From positions 3,286,001 through 3,350,000 of the forward strand of contig NC_013441.1 in assembly GCF_000024785.1 (NCBI RefSeq): a DNA stretch of 64,000 nucleotides. The letters are read 5' to 3'. This DNA comes from Gordonia bronchialis DSM 43247. GTDB taxonomy: Bacteria > Actinomycetota > Actinomycetes > Mycobacteriales > Mycobacteriaceae. The notes below the pieces were generated by a model. It was not told the DNA's origin, did not search any database, and saw only the letters and a list, made by a program, of their open reading frames with translations. Both the position numbers and the translations under genes were made by a program. Below, piece after piece: positions 38,675-47,072 of the stretch (within the stretch, counting starts at the first letter, position 1; every line of letters begins with the position of its first letter).

Positions 38675-40654
38675 GTGACCGAGCCGAAGTCGAGGACCGG
38701 CACCATGCTGGGTCCCTATCGAATCGGCCGTCTGCTGGGCCGGGGCGGTATGGGTGAGGTGTACGAGGCACTCGACACGGTGAAAGAGCGCACGGTGGCG
38801 CTCAAACTGTTGCCGCTGCACTATTCGGACGACGCCGATTTCCGCGAACGGTTCGAACGCGAGTCCAAGACCGCCTCGAAGCTGTCCGATCCGCACGTCA
38901 TCCCGATCCACGACTGGGGCGAGCACGACGGGGTGCTCTACATCGACATGCGACTGGTGGAGGGGCACGATCTGCGCACCCTCCTCAAGAAGGGCCCGCT
39001 CGCACCCGACCGCGCGATCGACATCCTGACCCAGATCGCCGGTGCACTCGACGCCGCGCATCGCAACGGCCTCGTCCACCGTGACGTGAAGCCGGACAAC
39101 ATCCTGCTCAACCTCGACGACTTCGCCTACCTGGTGGATTTCGGGATCGCGCACGGCGCCTCCGACAAACACCTCACGATGGTGGGCACCGCGCTCGGGA
39201 CGCTGGCCTATATGGCGCCCGAGCGCCTCAACGACGTCCCGGCCGGACCGGCGTCGGACATCTACGCACTGGCATGCGTCCTCTACGAGTCGGTCACCGG
39301 TTCGGTCCCGTTCCCGTCCAAGACCGACGCGGGCATCATGACCGCGCACCTGACCCAGCCGCCGCCGATGACCGGTGGCCCCCTGGACCCGGTGCTGGCC
39401 CGGGGTCTGGCCAAGGACCCGGCGCAACGCTTCGGGACCGCGAAGGAGATGATGCGCGCGGCTGCCGCCGCGATCTCCCACACCCCGTCGACGGTGACAC
39501 CGCCGCCGCGGCCGTACGGCCCACCGCCGGGCGGTACCCCCGGCTCGGGACCCACCGCACCTCCCGGGTTCACCGGAACGCCGGGCGGTTCACGTCCCAC
39601 GACCGGTCCGTCCCACCCGCGGACGACGTCCGGTCCGTCCTACCCGTCGTCGCGTCCCGGGTCGACGCCGACACCGGCGGGTCCGGGCATGTCGGGACCC
39701 ACGCAGGTGCGTTCGGCGTACTCGGGGCCCACCCCCGGCGGCCCGTCGGGACCCACCCACGCCGGACCGGGCGCCCCGTCGGGCCCGCACACCCCGCCGC
39801 CCGGTGGCGGCTACACACCTCCGCCCGGTTCCGGCCCGCAATCGCTGTACGGATGGGGGGGCTCTCCACAAGGCCCCGGCCCGACACCGAAGACCTCCAA
39901 CGGTTCTCGTGTCGCACTCATCGGCGTCGCAGTGATCGTGGTGTTGGCTCTGGTCGGCGCCGGTGTGTTCTTCGCCGTGCGGGCGGCCAGCGGTGGCGGT
40001 GACGACCCCGCGGCCTCGTCGACGACCCCGTCGGTCGCCACGATCGCATGCGACTACACCGACCGGACCGTCGTCGGTGGTGTGTCTCAGCCCAAACCGG
40101 CCGGGCAGCAGCCCAAGGACGGCACCGTCCATGCCACGTTCACCTTCGCGCAGTTCGGCGATCTGGCGGTCACCATGAACCGGTCCAAGGCGCCGTGCAA
40201 CGTCGGTGCGGTCACCGAGGTGATCCAGGGCGGAAACTTCTACTCCGGCAACAGCTGTGGCGAACTCGGAACGTCCTACGTCTTCTGCGGGTCCTCCAAC
40301 GGCAGGGTCGACAACAACCCCGGCTGGACCAGTCCGGACGAACTCCCCGAGGGCCTGACCCCTGGCGGGAAGAACACCAGCGGTGCGGACACCTTCACCT
40401 ATCCGCGTGGCACGGTCGCGGTGTTCCCGTCCAGCGAGATCAGCTCCGACGGCGGTTCGACGATGCTGTTCTTCGTCTCCAAGGACATCAACCTGCCGCT
40501 GAGGTACACGATCGTCGGCACCGTGGACGCGTCCTCACTCGGGGTTCTCGACAGCATCGTGAACGTCGGGTTCATTCCGTCCGAGGCCGGCAACACCTAC
40601 GGGAAACCCAAGTCCACCATCATCATTCAGCGGGCCGTCATCACGCCTGGTTAG
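38675..40654 (+). CDS. Receptor Ser/Thr protein kinase with extracellular cyclophilin-like domain
   Basis: 659 aa. The cytosolic kinase domain (about 12-275) is complete: GRGGMGEVYEA loop, catalytic Lys44 (VALKLL), HRDVKPDN (Asp137), DFG Asp155, and YMAPERL. A Gly/Pro/Ser/Thr-rich linker (about 285-405) leads to one membrane helix (RVALIGVAVIVVLALVGAGVFF, about 411-432). The extracytoplasmic part from about 480 aligns by eye with cyclophilin PPIases: GDLAVTMNRSKAPCNVGAV (compare GDIVIK..KAPETVKNF), YPRGTVAVF, STMLFFVS, YTIVGTVDASSLGVLDSIV and a final IIIQRAVI strand. The catalytic FHR arginine is not present, so it is probably a degenerate binding domain. The GTG has GAGGGG upstream. A second receptor kinase follows at 41.6 kb. 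Confidence 0.88.
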   Translation: MTEPKSRTGTMLGPYRIGRLLGRGGMGEVYEALDTVKERTVALKLLPLHYSDDADFRERFERESKTASKLSDPHVIPIHDWGEHDGVLYIDMRLVEGHDLRTLLKKGPLAPDRAIDILTQIAGALDAAHRNGLVHRDVKPDNILLNLDDFAYLVDFGIAHGASDKHLTMVGTALGTLAYMAPERLNDVPAGPASDIYALACVLYESVTGSVPFPSKTDAGIMTAHLTQPPPMTGGPLDPVLARGLAKDPAQRFGTAKEMMRAAAAAISHTPSTVTPPPRPYGPPPGGTPGSGPTAPPGFTGTPGGSRPTTGPSHPRTTSGPSYPSSRPGSTPTPAGPGMSGPTQVRSAYSGPTPGGPSGPTHAGPGAPSGPHTPPPGGGYTPPPGSGPQSLYGWGGSPQGPGPTPKTSNGSRVALIGVAVIVVLALVGAGVFFAVRAASGGGDDPAASSTTPSVATIACDYTDRTVVGGVSQPKPAGQQPKDGTVHATFTFAQFGDLAVTMNRSKAPCNVGAVTEVIQGGNFYSGNSCGELGTSYVFCGSSNGRVDNNPGWTSPDELPEGLTPGGKNTSGADTFTYPRGTVAVFPSSEISSDGGSTMLFFVSKDINLPLRYTIVGTVDASSLGVLDSIVNVGFIPSEAGNTYGKPKSTIIIQRAVITPG

Positions 40655-40657
40655 CGG

Positions 40658-41518
40658 TCAGATCACGTAGTTCGCTCGTTCGACGATCCGCGCCGCCAGC
40701 TCCGCATCGCCGTCGACGCTCACCGAGGCGGGGTCGGCGTCGCGTCGCCCGCCGACCAGTCGCGCCAGGTCGACGGCATCGACGGTGAGCCGGACGGTGG
40801 CGGTGTCGTCGCCACCGTCGAAAGCGTCCACCGCCGCAGCGCGCTCTCCGACCGCGATGCGCACGTCTCGCGGCGCGGGACCGGTGATCCGGAAGTGCAC
40901 GGTGGAACCGGCGGCTGCGCCGGCCCGTTTGCCGACGACAAACGGTAACGACGCGGCGATCTCGGCCAGCGCCCAGTCGGTGGTCAGCGCGTCGGGCGCG
41001 GTCGGCGTGGTCGGCGTGGTCGGCGTGGTCGGCATGGTCGAGGTGCCGATGCCGTCGCGCAGATCCACCTCGTGCATCCAGCAGTCGAAGATGCGGATCC
41101 GCATGAACCGCCCGTAGGTGTCGGCGCCGGCGGGTGTCATCGTCTCGGCGTCGAAGTCCTCCTGGGTCATGGCCCGCAGCGCACCGACGCGCACGGCGAC
41201 GATCTCGTCGAGCGCGGCGAGCACGTCGCCACGCGCGACAGAACGGAACTGGGTGATCCACTTCTCGTTGAGCTCGCCGATCGGATTGCGCACGTGCGCA
41301 AGCGAACCCACGTCCGGCACCTCGTCGGCGTCGCGGCCGGCGAGCATGCTCTCGGTGCCGATGATGTGCGCGACGATGTCGCCCTGCGTCCATCCCGGCA
41401 GCACCGACGGCGACGTCCACCCGTCGTCGTCGAGCGTGTGGCCGAGCTCTGCGATCGCCGCCCACGCAGCGGTCAATGCCTCGGTCACGGGGCCGATGGG
41501 CACGAAGGTCGTGGCCAT
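40658..41518 (-). CDS. Mycothiol-dependent maleylpyruvate-isomerase-family protein
   Basis: A 286-aa DinB-fold protein of the actinobacterial MDMPI family: WTSPSVLPGWTQGDIVAHIIGTESMLAGR (N-terminal helix with metal His), DCWMHEVDLRDGIG (HxxDxR motif), and a C-terminal sterol-carrier-like domain (VHFRITGPAPRDVRIAVGERAAAVDAF). These enzymes use mycothiol or bind divalent metal; the substrate is unknown. Between the two domains a Pro-Thr-Thr run encoded by a 9-bp tandem repeat interrupts the linker. It lies antisense between two kinases, with only 3 bp separating its stop from the first kinase's stop. Confidence 0.83.
   Translation of the reverse strand: MATTFVPIGPVTEALTAAWAAIAELGHTLDDDGWTSPSVLPGWTQGDIVAHIIGTESMLAGRDADEVPDVGSLAHVRNPIGELNEKWITQFRSVARGDVLAALDEIVAVRVGALRAMTQEDFDAETMTPAGADTYGRFMRIRIFDCWMHEVDLRDGIGTSTMPTTPTTPTTPTAPDALTTDWALAEIAASLPFVVGKRAGAAAGSTVHFRITGPAPRDVRIAVGERAAAVDAFDGGDDTATVRLTVDAVDLARLVGGRRDADPASVSVDGDAELAARIVERANYVI
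41001..41036. repeat. 9-bp tandem repeat, four copies, inside the MDMPI-family gene
   Basis: GTCGGCGTG occurs at 41001-41009, 41010-41018 and 41019-41027, then GTCGGCATG at 41028-41036. On the coding strand it encodes repeated Pro-Thr-Thr in the interdomain linker. Copy number can change without shifting the frame. Confidence 0.92.
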
Positions 41519-41641
41519 GATGTCGTTCTCCTCGCGGTTGGTCTCCGGGCTGCTCGACTCACCGTAGCGGTGTGTGCGGGTGGTGCCGCACGATTCGCGC
41601 CATACCGTCGGTGGCCGGCACCGACCACTAGGCTGATCGTC

Positions 41642-43198
41642 GTGGCATCAGACGATCGCTCGGGAACCGTCCTCGGGCACTACGCGATCGAGTCTTTACT
41701 CGGCCGCGGCGGGATGGGTGAGGTGTATCGCGCAACCGACACCCGAAAGGGCCGCGTCGTCGCGCTCAAACTGCTGCGCGAATCCGTCGCCGACGACGCG
41801 TCGTTCCGCGATCGGTTCCTGCGCGAGTCACGGGTGGCGGCCTCACTCAACGACCCGCACGTGATCCCCATCCACGACTGGGGTGAGATCGACGGCCTGC
41901 TCTACATCGACATGCGGCTCGTCGACGGCCGGGATCTGCGGGCCGTGCTGGAGTCCGACGGCCCGTTGTCGGGCGAACGCACGGTGTCGGTGCTCGGCCA
42001 GATCGCCGACGCGCTCGACGCAGCCCATCGCAGTGGTCTGGTGCACCGGGACGTCAAACCCGACAACGTGCTCATCGACAACCGCGACTTCGCATATCTG
42101 GTGGATTTCGGTCTCGCGCAGGCCGACACCGACACCCGAATGACCAGCGCCGGCACCGCCATCGGATCGTTCGGATACATGGCGCCCGAACGATTCGGTG
42201 ATCATCCCGTCGGGCCACCTGCCGACATCTACGCACTCGGTTGCGTGCTGTACGAATGTCTGGCCGGCGCACACCCTTTCGCGTCCGCGACCACCGTCGA
42301 ACAGTTGATCGCCGCGCATCTCGCCAAGCAGCCGCCCGCGCTGGGTTCGCCGTTCGACGCGGTGATCGCCGCAGCGATGGCCAAGGATCCCGCCGCGCGG
42401 TATTCGAGTGCCGGCGCACTCGTCGACGATGCCCGGGCCGCATCGAGACGACCGTCCTCGACCGCGACCTACGCTCCGGCCGCTCCCCCGACCGTCATGC
42501 CGCCACGGCCACCGGTGAGCACATCCGGTCCGCAGTACCTGGCAACGGCGGCCGGGCCGGGCGGATACCCGAGCCATCCGTACGCGCCGTCCGGACCGGT
42601 ACCGCAACCGCCCCGATCCTCGATCCTGTTGCCCGCGGCGATCACCGCAATCGTCGTGCTGGTCATCGCGATCGGCGCCGTCGGCTGGGTGCTGTTGTCG
42701 TCGAACTCCGACGACGGGAAGAACGCAGCAACGGTCTCCGAAGTGCCCACGCGCTACGTCACCGTCGATCCGACGACCACGTCAGCGGAGGCGACGACAC
42801 CCCCCCTCACGACGCCCCCAGCCGCAACCACACCGACGGCATCCACACCGACGGCGGATCCCCGCGGCGCCGGAGATCTGGGCTTGGCCGTTCCGATCTC
42901 CCGGCCCGCGTGCGACGGGACCGGCATCGTGGTGGTCGCCAACGCGACCACCCCGGGCAGCTATGCCACCGAGGTGCAGAACTATCTGAACCAGTACCCG
43001 GGGTTCAGCTACCTCCGCACCGATCAGTCCTGTCCGTCGCTGCGCCAGAGCCTCAACGGAAACCCGATCTATGCCGTCTACAAGGTTGCCGGGTCGACGC
43101 TCGCCGACATCTGCGCCCTGCGCAACCAGGTCGGCGGTGACGCCTACGGCAAGTGGCTGGACACCACGTCGGACCCGAGCACCTACCTCACCTGCTGA
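41642..43198 (+). CDS. Receptor Ser/Thr protein kinase (second copy)
   Basis: 518 aa. The kinase domain closely resembles the neighbouring kinase: GRGGMGEVYRATD, Lys43 in VALKLLRE, PHVIPIHDWGEIDGLLYIDM, HRDVKPDNVL, VDFGLA, YMAPERF. A Pro-rich linker leads to one membrane helix (LLPAAITAIVVLVIAIGAVGWVLL, about 328-351), a Thr/Pro stalk, and an extracellular domain of about 100 residues with four Cys (PACDGTG, DQSCPSLRQ, DICALRNQ, final TYLTC) likely forming two disulfides. I do not recognise that sensor domain beyond its similarity to tails of other actinobacterial kinases. The GTG at 41642 follows TAGGCT, a possible -10; the transcript may be leaderless. Confidence 0.88.
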   Translation: MASDDRSGTVLGHYAIESLLGRGGMGEVYRATDTRKGRVVALKLLRESVADDASFRDRFLRESRVAASLNDPHVIPIHDWGEIDGLLYIDMRLVDGRDLRAVLESDGPLSGERTVSVLGQIADALDAAHRSGLVHRDVKPDNVLIDNRDFAYLVDFGLAQADTDTRMTSAGTAIGSFGYMAPERFGDHPVGPPADIYALGCVLYECLAGAHPFASATTVEQLIAAHLAKQPPALGSPFDAVIAAAMAKDPAARYSSAGALVDDARAASRRPSSTATYAPAAPPTVMPPRPPVSTSGPQYLATAAGPGGYPSHPYAPSGPVPQPPRSSILLPAAITAIVVLVIAIGAVGWVLLSSNSDDGKNAATVSEVPTRYVTVDPTTTSAEATTPPLTTPPAATTPTASTPTADPRGAGDLGLAVPISRPACDGTGIVVVANATTPGSYATEVQNYLNQYPGFSYLRTDQSCPSLRQSLNGNPIYAVYKVAGSTLADICALRNQVGGDAYGKWLDTTSDPSTYLTC

Positions 43199-43298
43199 GC
43201 CGGCGGCCGCGTCCGGGCGCCGAAATATGTACGTGGGAGTCCGCCGGCTGGATGGTGCACGTGGCGGTGCCCAGCAAGCCAGGTTTTCGGCGGCACTC

Positions 43299-43320
43299 GG
43301 TTCTCATTGAGGTCAGAACC
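43299..43320. promoter_or_regulatory. Inverted repeat upstream of the WYL regulator
   Basis: GGTTCT (43299-43304) and AGAACC (43315-43320) are exact inverted repeats separated by 10 bp, one helical turn centre to centre plus, located 23 bp before the regulator start. A plausible autoregulatory operator; not proven. Confidence 0.4.
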
Positions 43321-43342
43321 TGTCCGCAAGATGGGGCAGCAT

Positions 43343-44323
43343 GTGAGCATGCTGGAAACATCCGCCCGTCTGCTCGCACTGCTCTCCCTGTTGCAGATGC
43401 GACGCGAGTGGTCGGGCAACGAGCTCGCCGACCGGCTCAACATCACCACCCGCACCGTCCGGCGCGACGTCGACAAGCTCCGTGAGCTCGGGTACCCGGT
43501 GGACGCAACGGTCGGCGTCGGCGGCGGATACCGCCTGGGCGCGGGGGCCGAGATGCCGCCCCTACTGCTCGACGACCAGGAGGTACTCGCCGTTGCGCTC
43601 GGGCTCGACGCGGTGACCACGGGCGCGGTCGCCGACATGGCGGAGGCGTCGGCGGGTGCGCTCACCAAACTGCGTCAGGTGATGCCGTCCCGGCTGCGGC
43701 ATCGCCTCGACGCGCTCCGTGTGGAGGCGGTCCCCCACCAGCAGCCCGCCAGCGCGGTCTCGGCCGATGTCCTCACCGAGATCGCCACGGCCTGCCATCG
43801 AACGGAGCGCCTACGCTTCGACTACCGACGGCCCAACCGCGACGAGAGCCGACGCGAGGTGGAACCATATCGACTGGTGCGCAACGGTTATCGGTGGTAC
43901 CTCGTCGCCTGGGACCTGACGCGGGAGGATTGGCGCTCGTTCCGCGTGGACCGCATGACCCCCAAGACGCCGACCGGTCCCCGGTTCACCCCACACGAAC
44001 TCCCCGACGACTCGGCCGCCGCCTACCTTGCCCGCAACCTCGGTGCGGTCTACCGTCAGGCGACCGCGCGGGTCCGCATCCACGCCCCACTCGAAACCGT
44101 GGCGGCGATGGTCAACGACGCGTGGGGCACCATCGAGGCCGGCGACGACGCGAGCTGCGAACTGGTGGTCTACAGCACCTCACTGACCTCCATCGCCCGA
44201 TGGATGCACGCCTTCGACGCGGACTTCACCATCCTCGAACCCGACGATCTGCGCGCCGAGTGCGCCGCGGTCGCCGATTACCACGAGCGGGCTGCACAGC
44301 GGTACCGCCGGGCCGTCGGTTGA
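43343..44323 (+). CDS. YafY-type WYL-domain transcriptional regulator
   Basis: A 326-aa regulator. The N-terminal HTH_11 (MLETSARLLALLSLLQMRRE and NELADRLNITTRTVRRDVDKLRELGYPVDA) is followed by the GGGYRLG wing, a WYL ligand-binding domain (RLRFDYRRPNRDESRREVEPYRLVRNGYRWYLVAWD, then WRSFRVDRM), and the C-terminal WCX region (TSLTSIARWMHAFDADFTILEP). These respond to small molecules or nucleotides. GTG 43343 is favoured by GGGG 6 bp upstream; ATG 43349 is the alternative. Targets unknown; an inverted repeat lies upstream. Confidence 0.9.
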   Translation: MSMLETSARLLALLSLLQMRREWSGNELADRLNITTRTVRRDVDKLRELGYPVDATVGVGGGYRLGAGAEMPPLLLDDQEVLAVALGLDAVTTGAVADMAEASAGALTKLRQVMPSRLRHRLDALRVEAVPHQQPASAVSADVLTEIATACHRTERLRFDYRRPNRDESRREVEPYRLVRNGYRWYLVAWDLTREDWRSFRVDRMTPKTPTGPRFTPHELPDDSAAAYLARNLGAVYRQATARVRIHAPLETVAAMVNDAWGTIEAGDDASCELVVYSTSLTSIARWMHAFDADFTILEPDDLRAECAAVADYHERAAQRYRRAVG

Positions 44324-44334
44324 CACGCTCCGTG

Positions 44335-44408
44335 TCCAGAAAGGTCACCGCTGCGGGGGTCGGGGTGCACCGGTACATGTCGGCCACCGCAGGGGTGACC
44401 TTTCTGGA
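44335..44408. repeat. Long inverted repeat between the WYL regulator and tRNA-Val
   Basis: TCCAGAAAGGTCACC (44335-44349) and GGTGACCTTTCTGGA (44394-44408) are perfect 15-bp inverted repeats. After one mismatch the pairing continues through CTGCGG, giving about 22-bp arms around an inner GC-rich loop of about 30 nt. It begins 12 bp after the regulator stop. It could be a terminator-like hairpin, a structured RNA or a small inverted-repeat element. Confidence 0.85.
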
Positions 44409-44492
44409 TCGTGCGCCACGCGCATGTTTTGGTATCCCGCCTGGTAACCCGCTACATTCGTTTGTTGGCGCGCCCGAGCGGGCGTGGTCCGC

Positions 44493-44564
44493 GCGCGTAT
44501 AGCTCAGCGGTAGAGCTCTGGTCTTACACACCAGCGGTCAGGGGTTCGAATCCCTTTGCGCGCA
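44493..44564 (+). tRNA. tRNA-Val (anticodon TAC)
   Basis: A 72-nt cloverleaf: acceptor GCGCGTA pairs with TGCGCGC (one G-U), D-arm GCTCAGCGGTAGAGC, anticodon stem CTGGT/ACCAG around CTTACAC giving TAC (reads GUA), T-arm AGGGGTTCGAATCCCTT, discriminator A. The CCA end is not encoded. TACATT upstream (about 44452) could be its -10. Confidence 0.96.
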
Positions 44565-44666
44565 CCGTTGCGATGAGCCCGCCCACGGCGTCATGTCATT
44601 TAGACCGCAGCACACTGACCGACTCGCCCCAGAACACCCCGCGGCCCGGCGGATGGTTCGGCTGAG

Positions 44667-46540
44667 TCAGTTCGACGAATCCAGTTCGTAGACAACGTAA
44701 TTCCCGACGGTCCGCGGCGTGTAGTGCGCCATCACCCACTCGTCGATCTCGTCGCTCACCCCGCCGCGCGTACGTGAACCGAGCCCTGACCCGATACCGG
44801 ACGACGCGTGACGAACCGACCTCGTCTCGTGCCCCGTCCGACCGTGTCGCGGCGTGGCCGCATTCGTCGTGGCGGCGTTCCCAGTTCCGTTGCCGGACAT
44901 CACGTAATACCCGATCTCGTGGTCGGCGACGTCGCGCTCGAACTGGACGAGTGTCGGTGCCGGATCGTGGGAGAAGCCACCGATACCCATGATCGGCACC
45001 CGCGCCTGCAGTTCGAGCGACGCCGCGGTGCCGGTCCGGTTCACCGCGGCCGCCCAGCGGTCGTGGTTCGCCGCGAGGAGGCGATCGAGGGCCGGTGAGT
45101 CCTGCGTACTCCCCCACGTGCCGGAGTGCATGCCGGCGGTGGCCCCGTGACCGGCACCCGAGTGCGCCTGCGGCAGCACCGACGGACTACCCCCGGTATG
45201 CGCGACGCCGTCGCCGGTGATGGCGTAGGCGGCAGGCGCCGCGAGCACCGCGACCACCCCGGCGACGACGACCCCCAGGCCGATCCGCCGACTCCATCGC
45301 CGCGGGACGAGCACACCGAGCGCCGCGACCGATCCGACGATGAGTACCGCCCATCGCAGCCAGGGCTGCCACGTCGGTTCGCGGTCGAGCACCACGAACG
45401 CCCAGATCGCGCCGGCGACGATCATCGCCGCCAGTCCGCCCCGGGCCACCCACCGGCGGTACGCGGCGGCATCGTCGCGGGCCCGCCACGCCTCGACGAC
45501 ACCGATGCCGACGAGTCCCGCGATGGGCGGCGCGATGGCCATCGAATAGTACGGATGGACGGTTCCGCCCATGAACGACAACACGATTCCGTCGACGAGC
45601 AGCCAGAGCCCGAACATCACGGCGCCGGCCCGAACCTGGTCGGTGCGGGCGGCGCGTCCACGCAGGATCACCACCACGAGCAGGGCGATGAGCGCTGTCG
45701 GCAGCAGAAAGGAGATCTCGCCGCCGAACTCACCGCCGAATAACCGGCCCGGCCCCGGCGGGTTCCCGAACATGCCCGAGAATCGGTGTGCCAGAGCACC
45801 GGTGGGTGCGCCGGCGGCCGGGTTGCGATGCCCGCCGCCCTCGATCCGGTCGAGACCGTTGTAGCCGAAGACCAGGTTCATGAAGCTGTTGTCGTCGGAG
45901 CCGGCGAGATATGGGCGTGATGAGGCGGGCCACACCATCGTGAGAACCACGTACCATCCGGCGGACACGACCAGTGCCACCGCCGCGATCAACAGGTCAC
46001 GCACCCGCCGGACCCAACCGCCCGCCCCGGCGAACAGATACACCGCGCCCAACGCGGGCAACACCATCAGCCCCTCGAGCATCTTGGCGAGAAAGGCGAA
46101 TCCGAGTGCGACGCCGGCCAACGCGAGCCAGCGCACCGATGCTCGCGGCAACGCACGAACCGTGCAGTAGGCCGCGGCGGTCATCAGCAGCACCATCGAC
46201 GCGTCGGGATTGTCGAACCGGAACGTCATCGCCGCCACCGGGGTCACCGCGAGTGCCGCCCCGGCCACGAGTCCCGCGGCACGCCCGGAAATCCGGGTCA
46301 CGGCCGCATAGAGCAACGCCACCGCGGCCACCCCCATCAGCGCCTGCGGAATCAACAGGCTGGCCGACGAATAGCCGAAGATGCGCCCGGACAGAGGACC
46401 GCGGTGCCGAGCAGCAACGCCGCGAGCAACATGCGATCACGCGGCGTCGCGGGGGGCAGCGCCGGAACCGCCACCGTCGGTTCGGTGGGTGACTCCGAGC
46501 AAGCGGTGTCGGCAGAGGCCGGGGGCAGGGTGTGAACCAT
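44667..46540 (-). pseudogene. ArnT/PMT-like polyprenyl-phosphate glycosyltransferase, disrupted by an internal deletion
   Basis: Two frames together give most of a GT39-type membrane glycosyltransferase. Frame one starts at ATG 46540 (MVHTLPPASADTACSE) and reaches RDRMLLAALLLGTAVL, then runs into nonsense (CPGASSAIRRPAC, stop). Frame two resumes at LSGRIFGYSSASLLIPQALMGVAAVALLY and continues open to 44667 with ten or so helices and a C-terminal Thr/Gly/His-rich domain. Family members have about 50 more residues at the junction: the first extracytoplasmic loop ending in a conserved DKPP-type acidic motif. The join is near 46392-46396. The loss removes catalytic residues, so the gene is inactive. 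It lies downstream of tRNA-Val. Confidence 0.85.
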
Positions 46541-46859
46541 GCTCCGATCGTGCGCCACGCCCACTGAGGAGAAGGTGGCCTGAGGCTGCCAAACAGCTGT
46601 GAGATCACCGAGGGCACAGGAGTGTTCGCCGGATGTGCCGGAATTTGCCCGCCCGGGTCCGACGGCACCGTGACGGGGTGCGCTTCGGTCCCCGCTCGAA
46701 CGGCCGGGTTCCTGCTCGATCGACCCCACTCGACGCGGATGAAAAGTTCCTCATGAACGCTTCATGGTCGCCTCACGGCGGGGCGGAAAAGTACTGAGTG
46801 GCTCCGCAAGACGGAGTCGGGCCGACCGGCCCGAAGCAACCATTCACGAAAGGCTCACC
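46541..46859 (+). promoter_or_regulatory. Control region of the small-peptide/ABC/kinase genes
   Basis: This 319-bp gap holds no recognisable gene. Its right third contains three 11-bp direct repeats (46749-46781), then TACTGA (46792-46797) as a possible -10, then the RBS GAAAGG (46848-46853) six bases before the peptide ATG. The left part is shared with the promoter of the broken glycosyltransferase gene. Confidence 0.55.
46749..46781 (+). promoter_or_regulatory. Three 11-bp direct repeats (PHO-box-like, OmpR/PhoB-type site)
   Basis: CCTCATGAACG, CTTCATGGTCG and CCTCACGGCGG follow without gaps, sharing C-Y-T-C-A-Y-G and a terminal G. The 11-bp period and the TCAY core recall PHO boxes and other OmpR/PhoB-family response-regulator sites. 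Located about 80 bp before the peptide start, at the position expected for an activator. Confidence 0.5.
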
Positions 46860-46994
46860 ATGTCCCGCTCCGCCATCTTCAGTGCCCTCGAACCCGCCGT
46901 CCGCGGCCGCAACGTCCTCACCACCACCGACATCGGTCGATTCCGTCGTCGTCTTCCGCGCCGGCCCCGCCGCCCGGTCATCACCACGGACTGA
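46860..46994 (+). CDS. 44-aa basic peptide, candidate secreted or precursor peptide
   Basis: MSRSAIFSALEPAVRGRNVL begins a 44-residue peptide whose C-terminal half is strongly basic and Pro-rich (two RRP units) and ends VITTD. There is no cysteine and no classical signal peptide. It has the best RBS of the region (GAAAGG, 6-bp spacer). A GC-rich hairpin follows, then an ABC exporter and a soluble kinase, all in one direction. The organisation resembles a precursor peptide followed by its transport and modification genes. I do not recognise the peptide family; it could alternatively be a regulatory leader peptide. Confidence 0.55.
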   Translation: MSRSAIFSALEPAVRGRNVLTTTDIGRFRRRLPRRPRRPVITTD

Positions 46995-47007
46995 CTTCCC
47001 GGGTGGG

Positions 47008-47035
47008 GGGGGTGCGGACCTCGATACGCACCCCC
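47008..47035 (+). terminator. Hairpin between the 44-aa peptide and the ABC exporter
   Basis: GGGGGTGCG (47008-47016) pairs perfectly with CGCACCCCC (47027-47035) around a 10-base loop, 13 bp after the peptide stop and 37 bp before the exporter start. No T-run. It could act as a partial terminator or mRNA 3'-end stabiliser that makes the peptide message more abundant than the downstream genes. Confidence 0.55.
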
Positions 47036-47072
47036 ACCTCCGGTGGCCGCCCGCACATCCTTCAGGAGAACC

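Noticed and set aside
44667..46355. Intact 562-aa glycosyltransferase starting at 46355
   Set aside because: That start lies inside a conserved membrane segment and omits the first helix and catalytic loop; the upstream frame carries the true N-terminus, so the gene is treated as disrupted.
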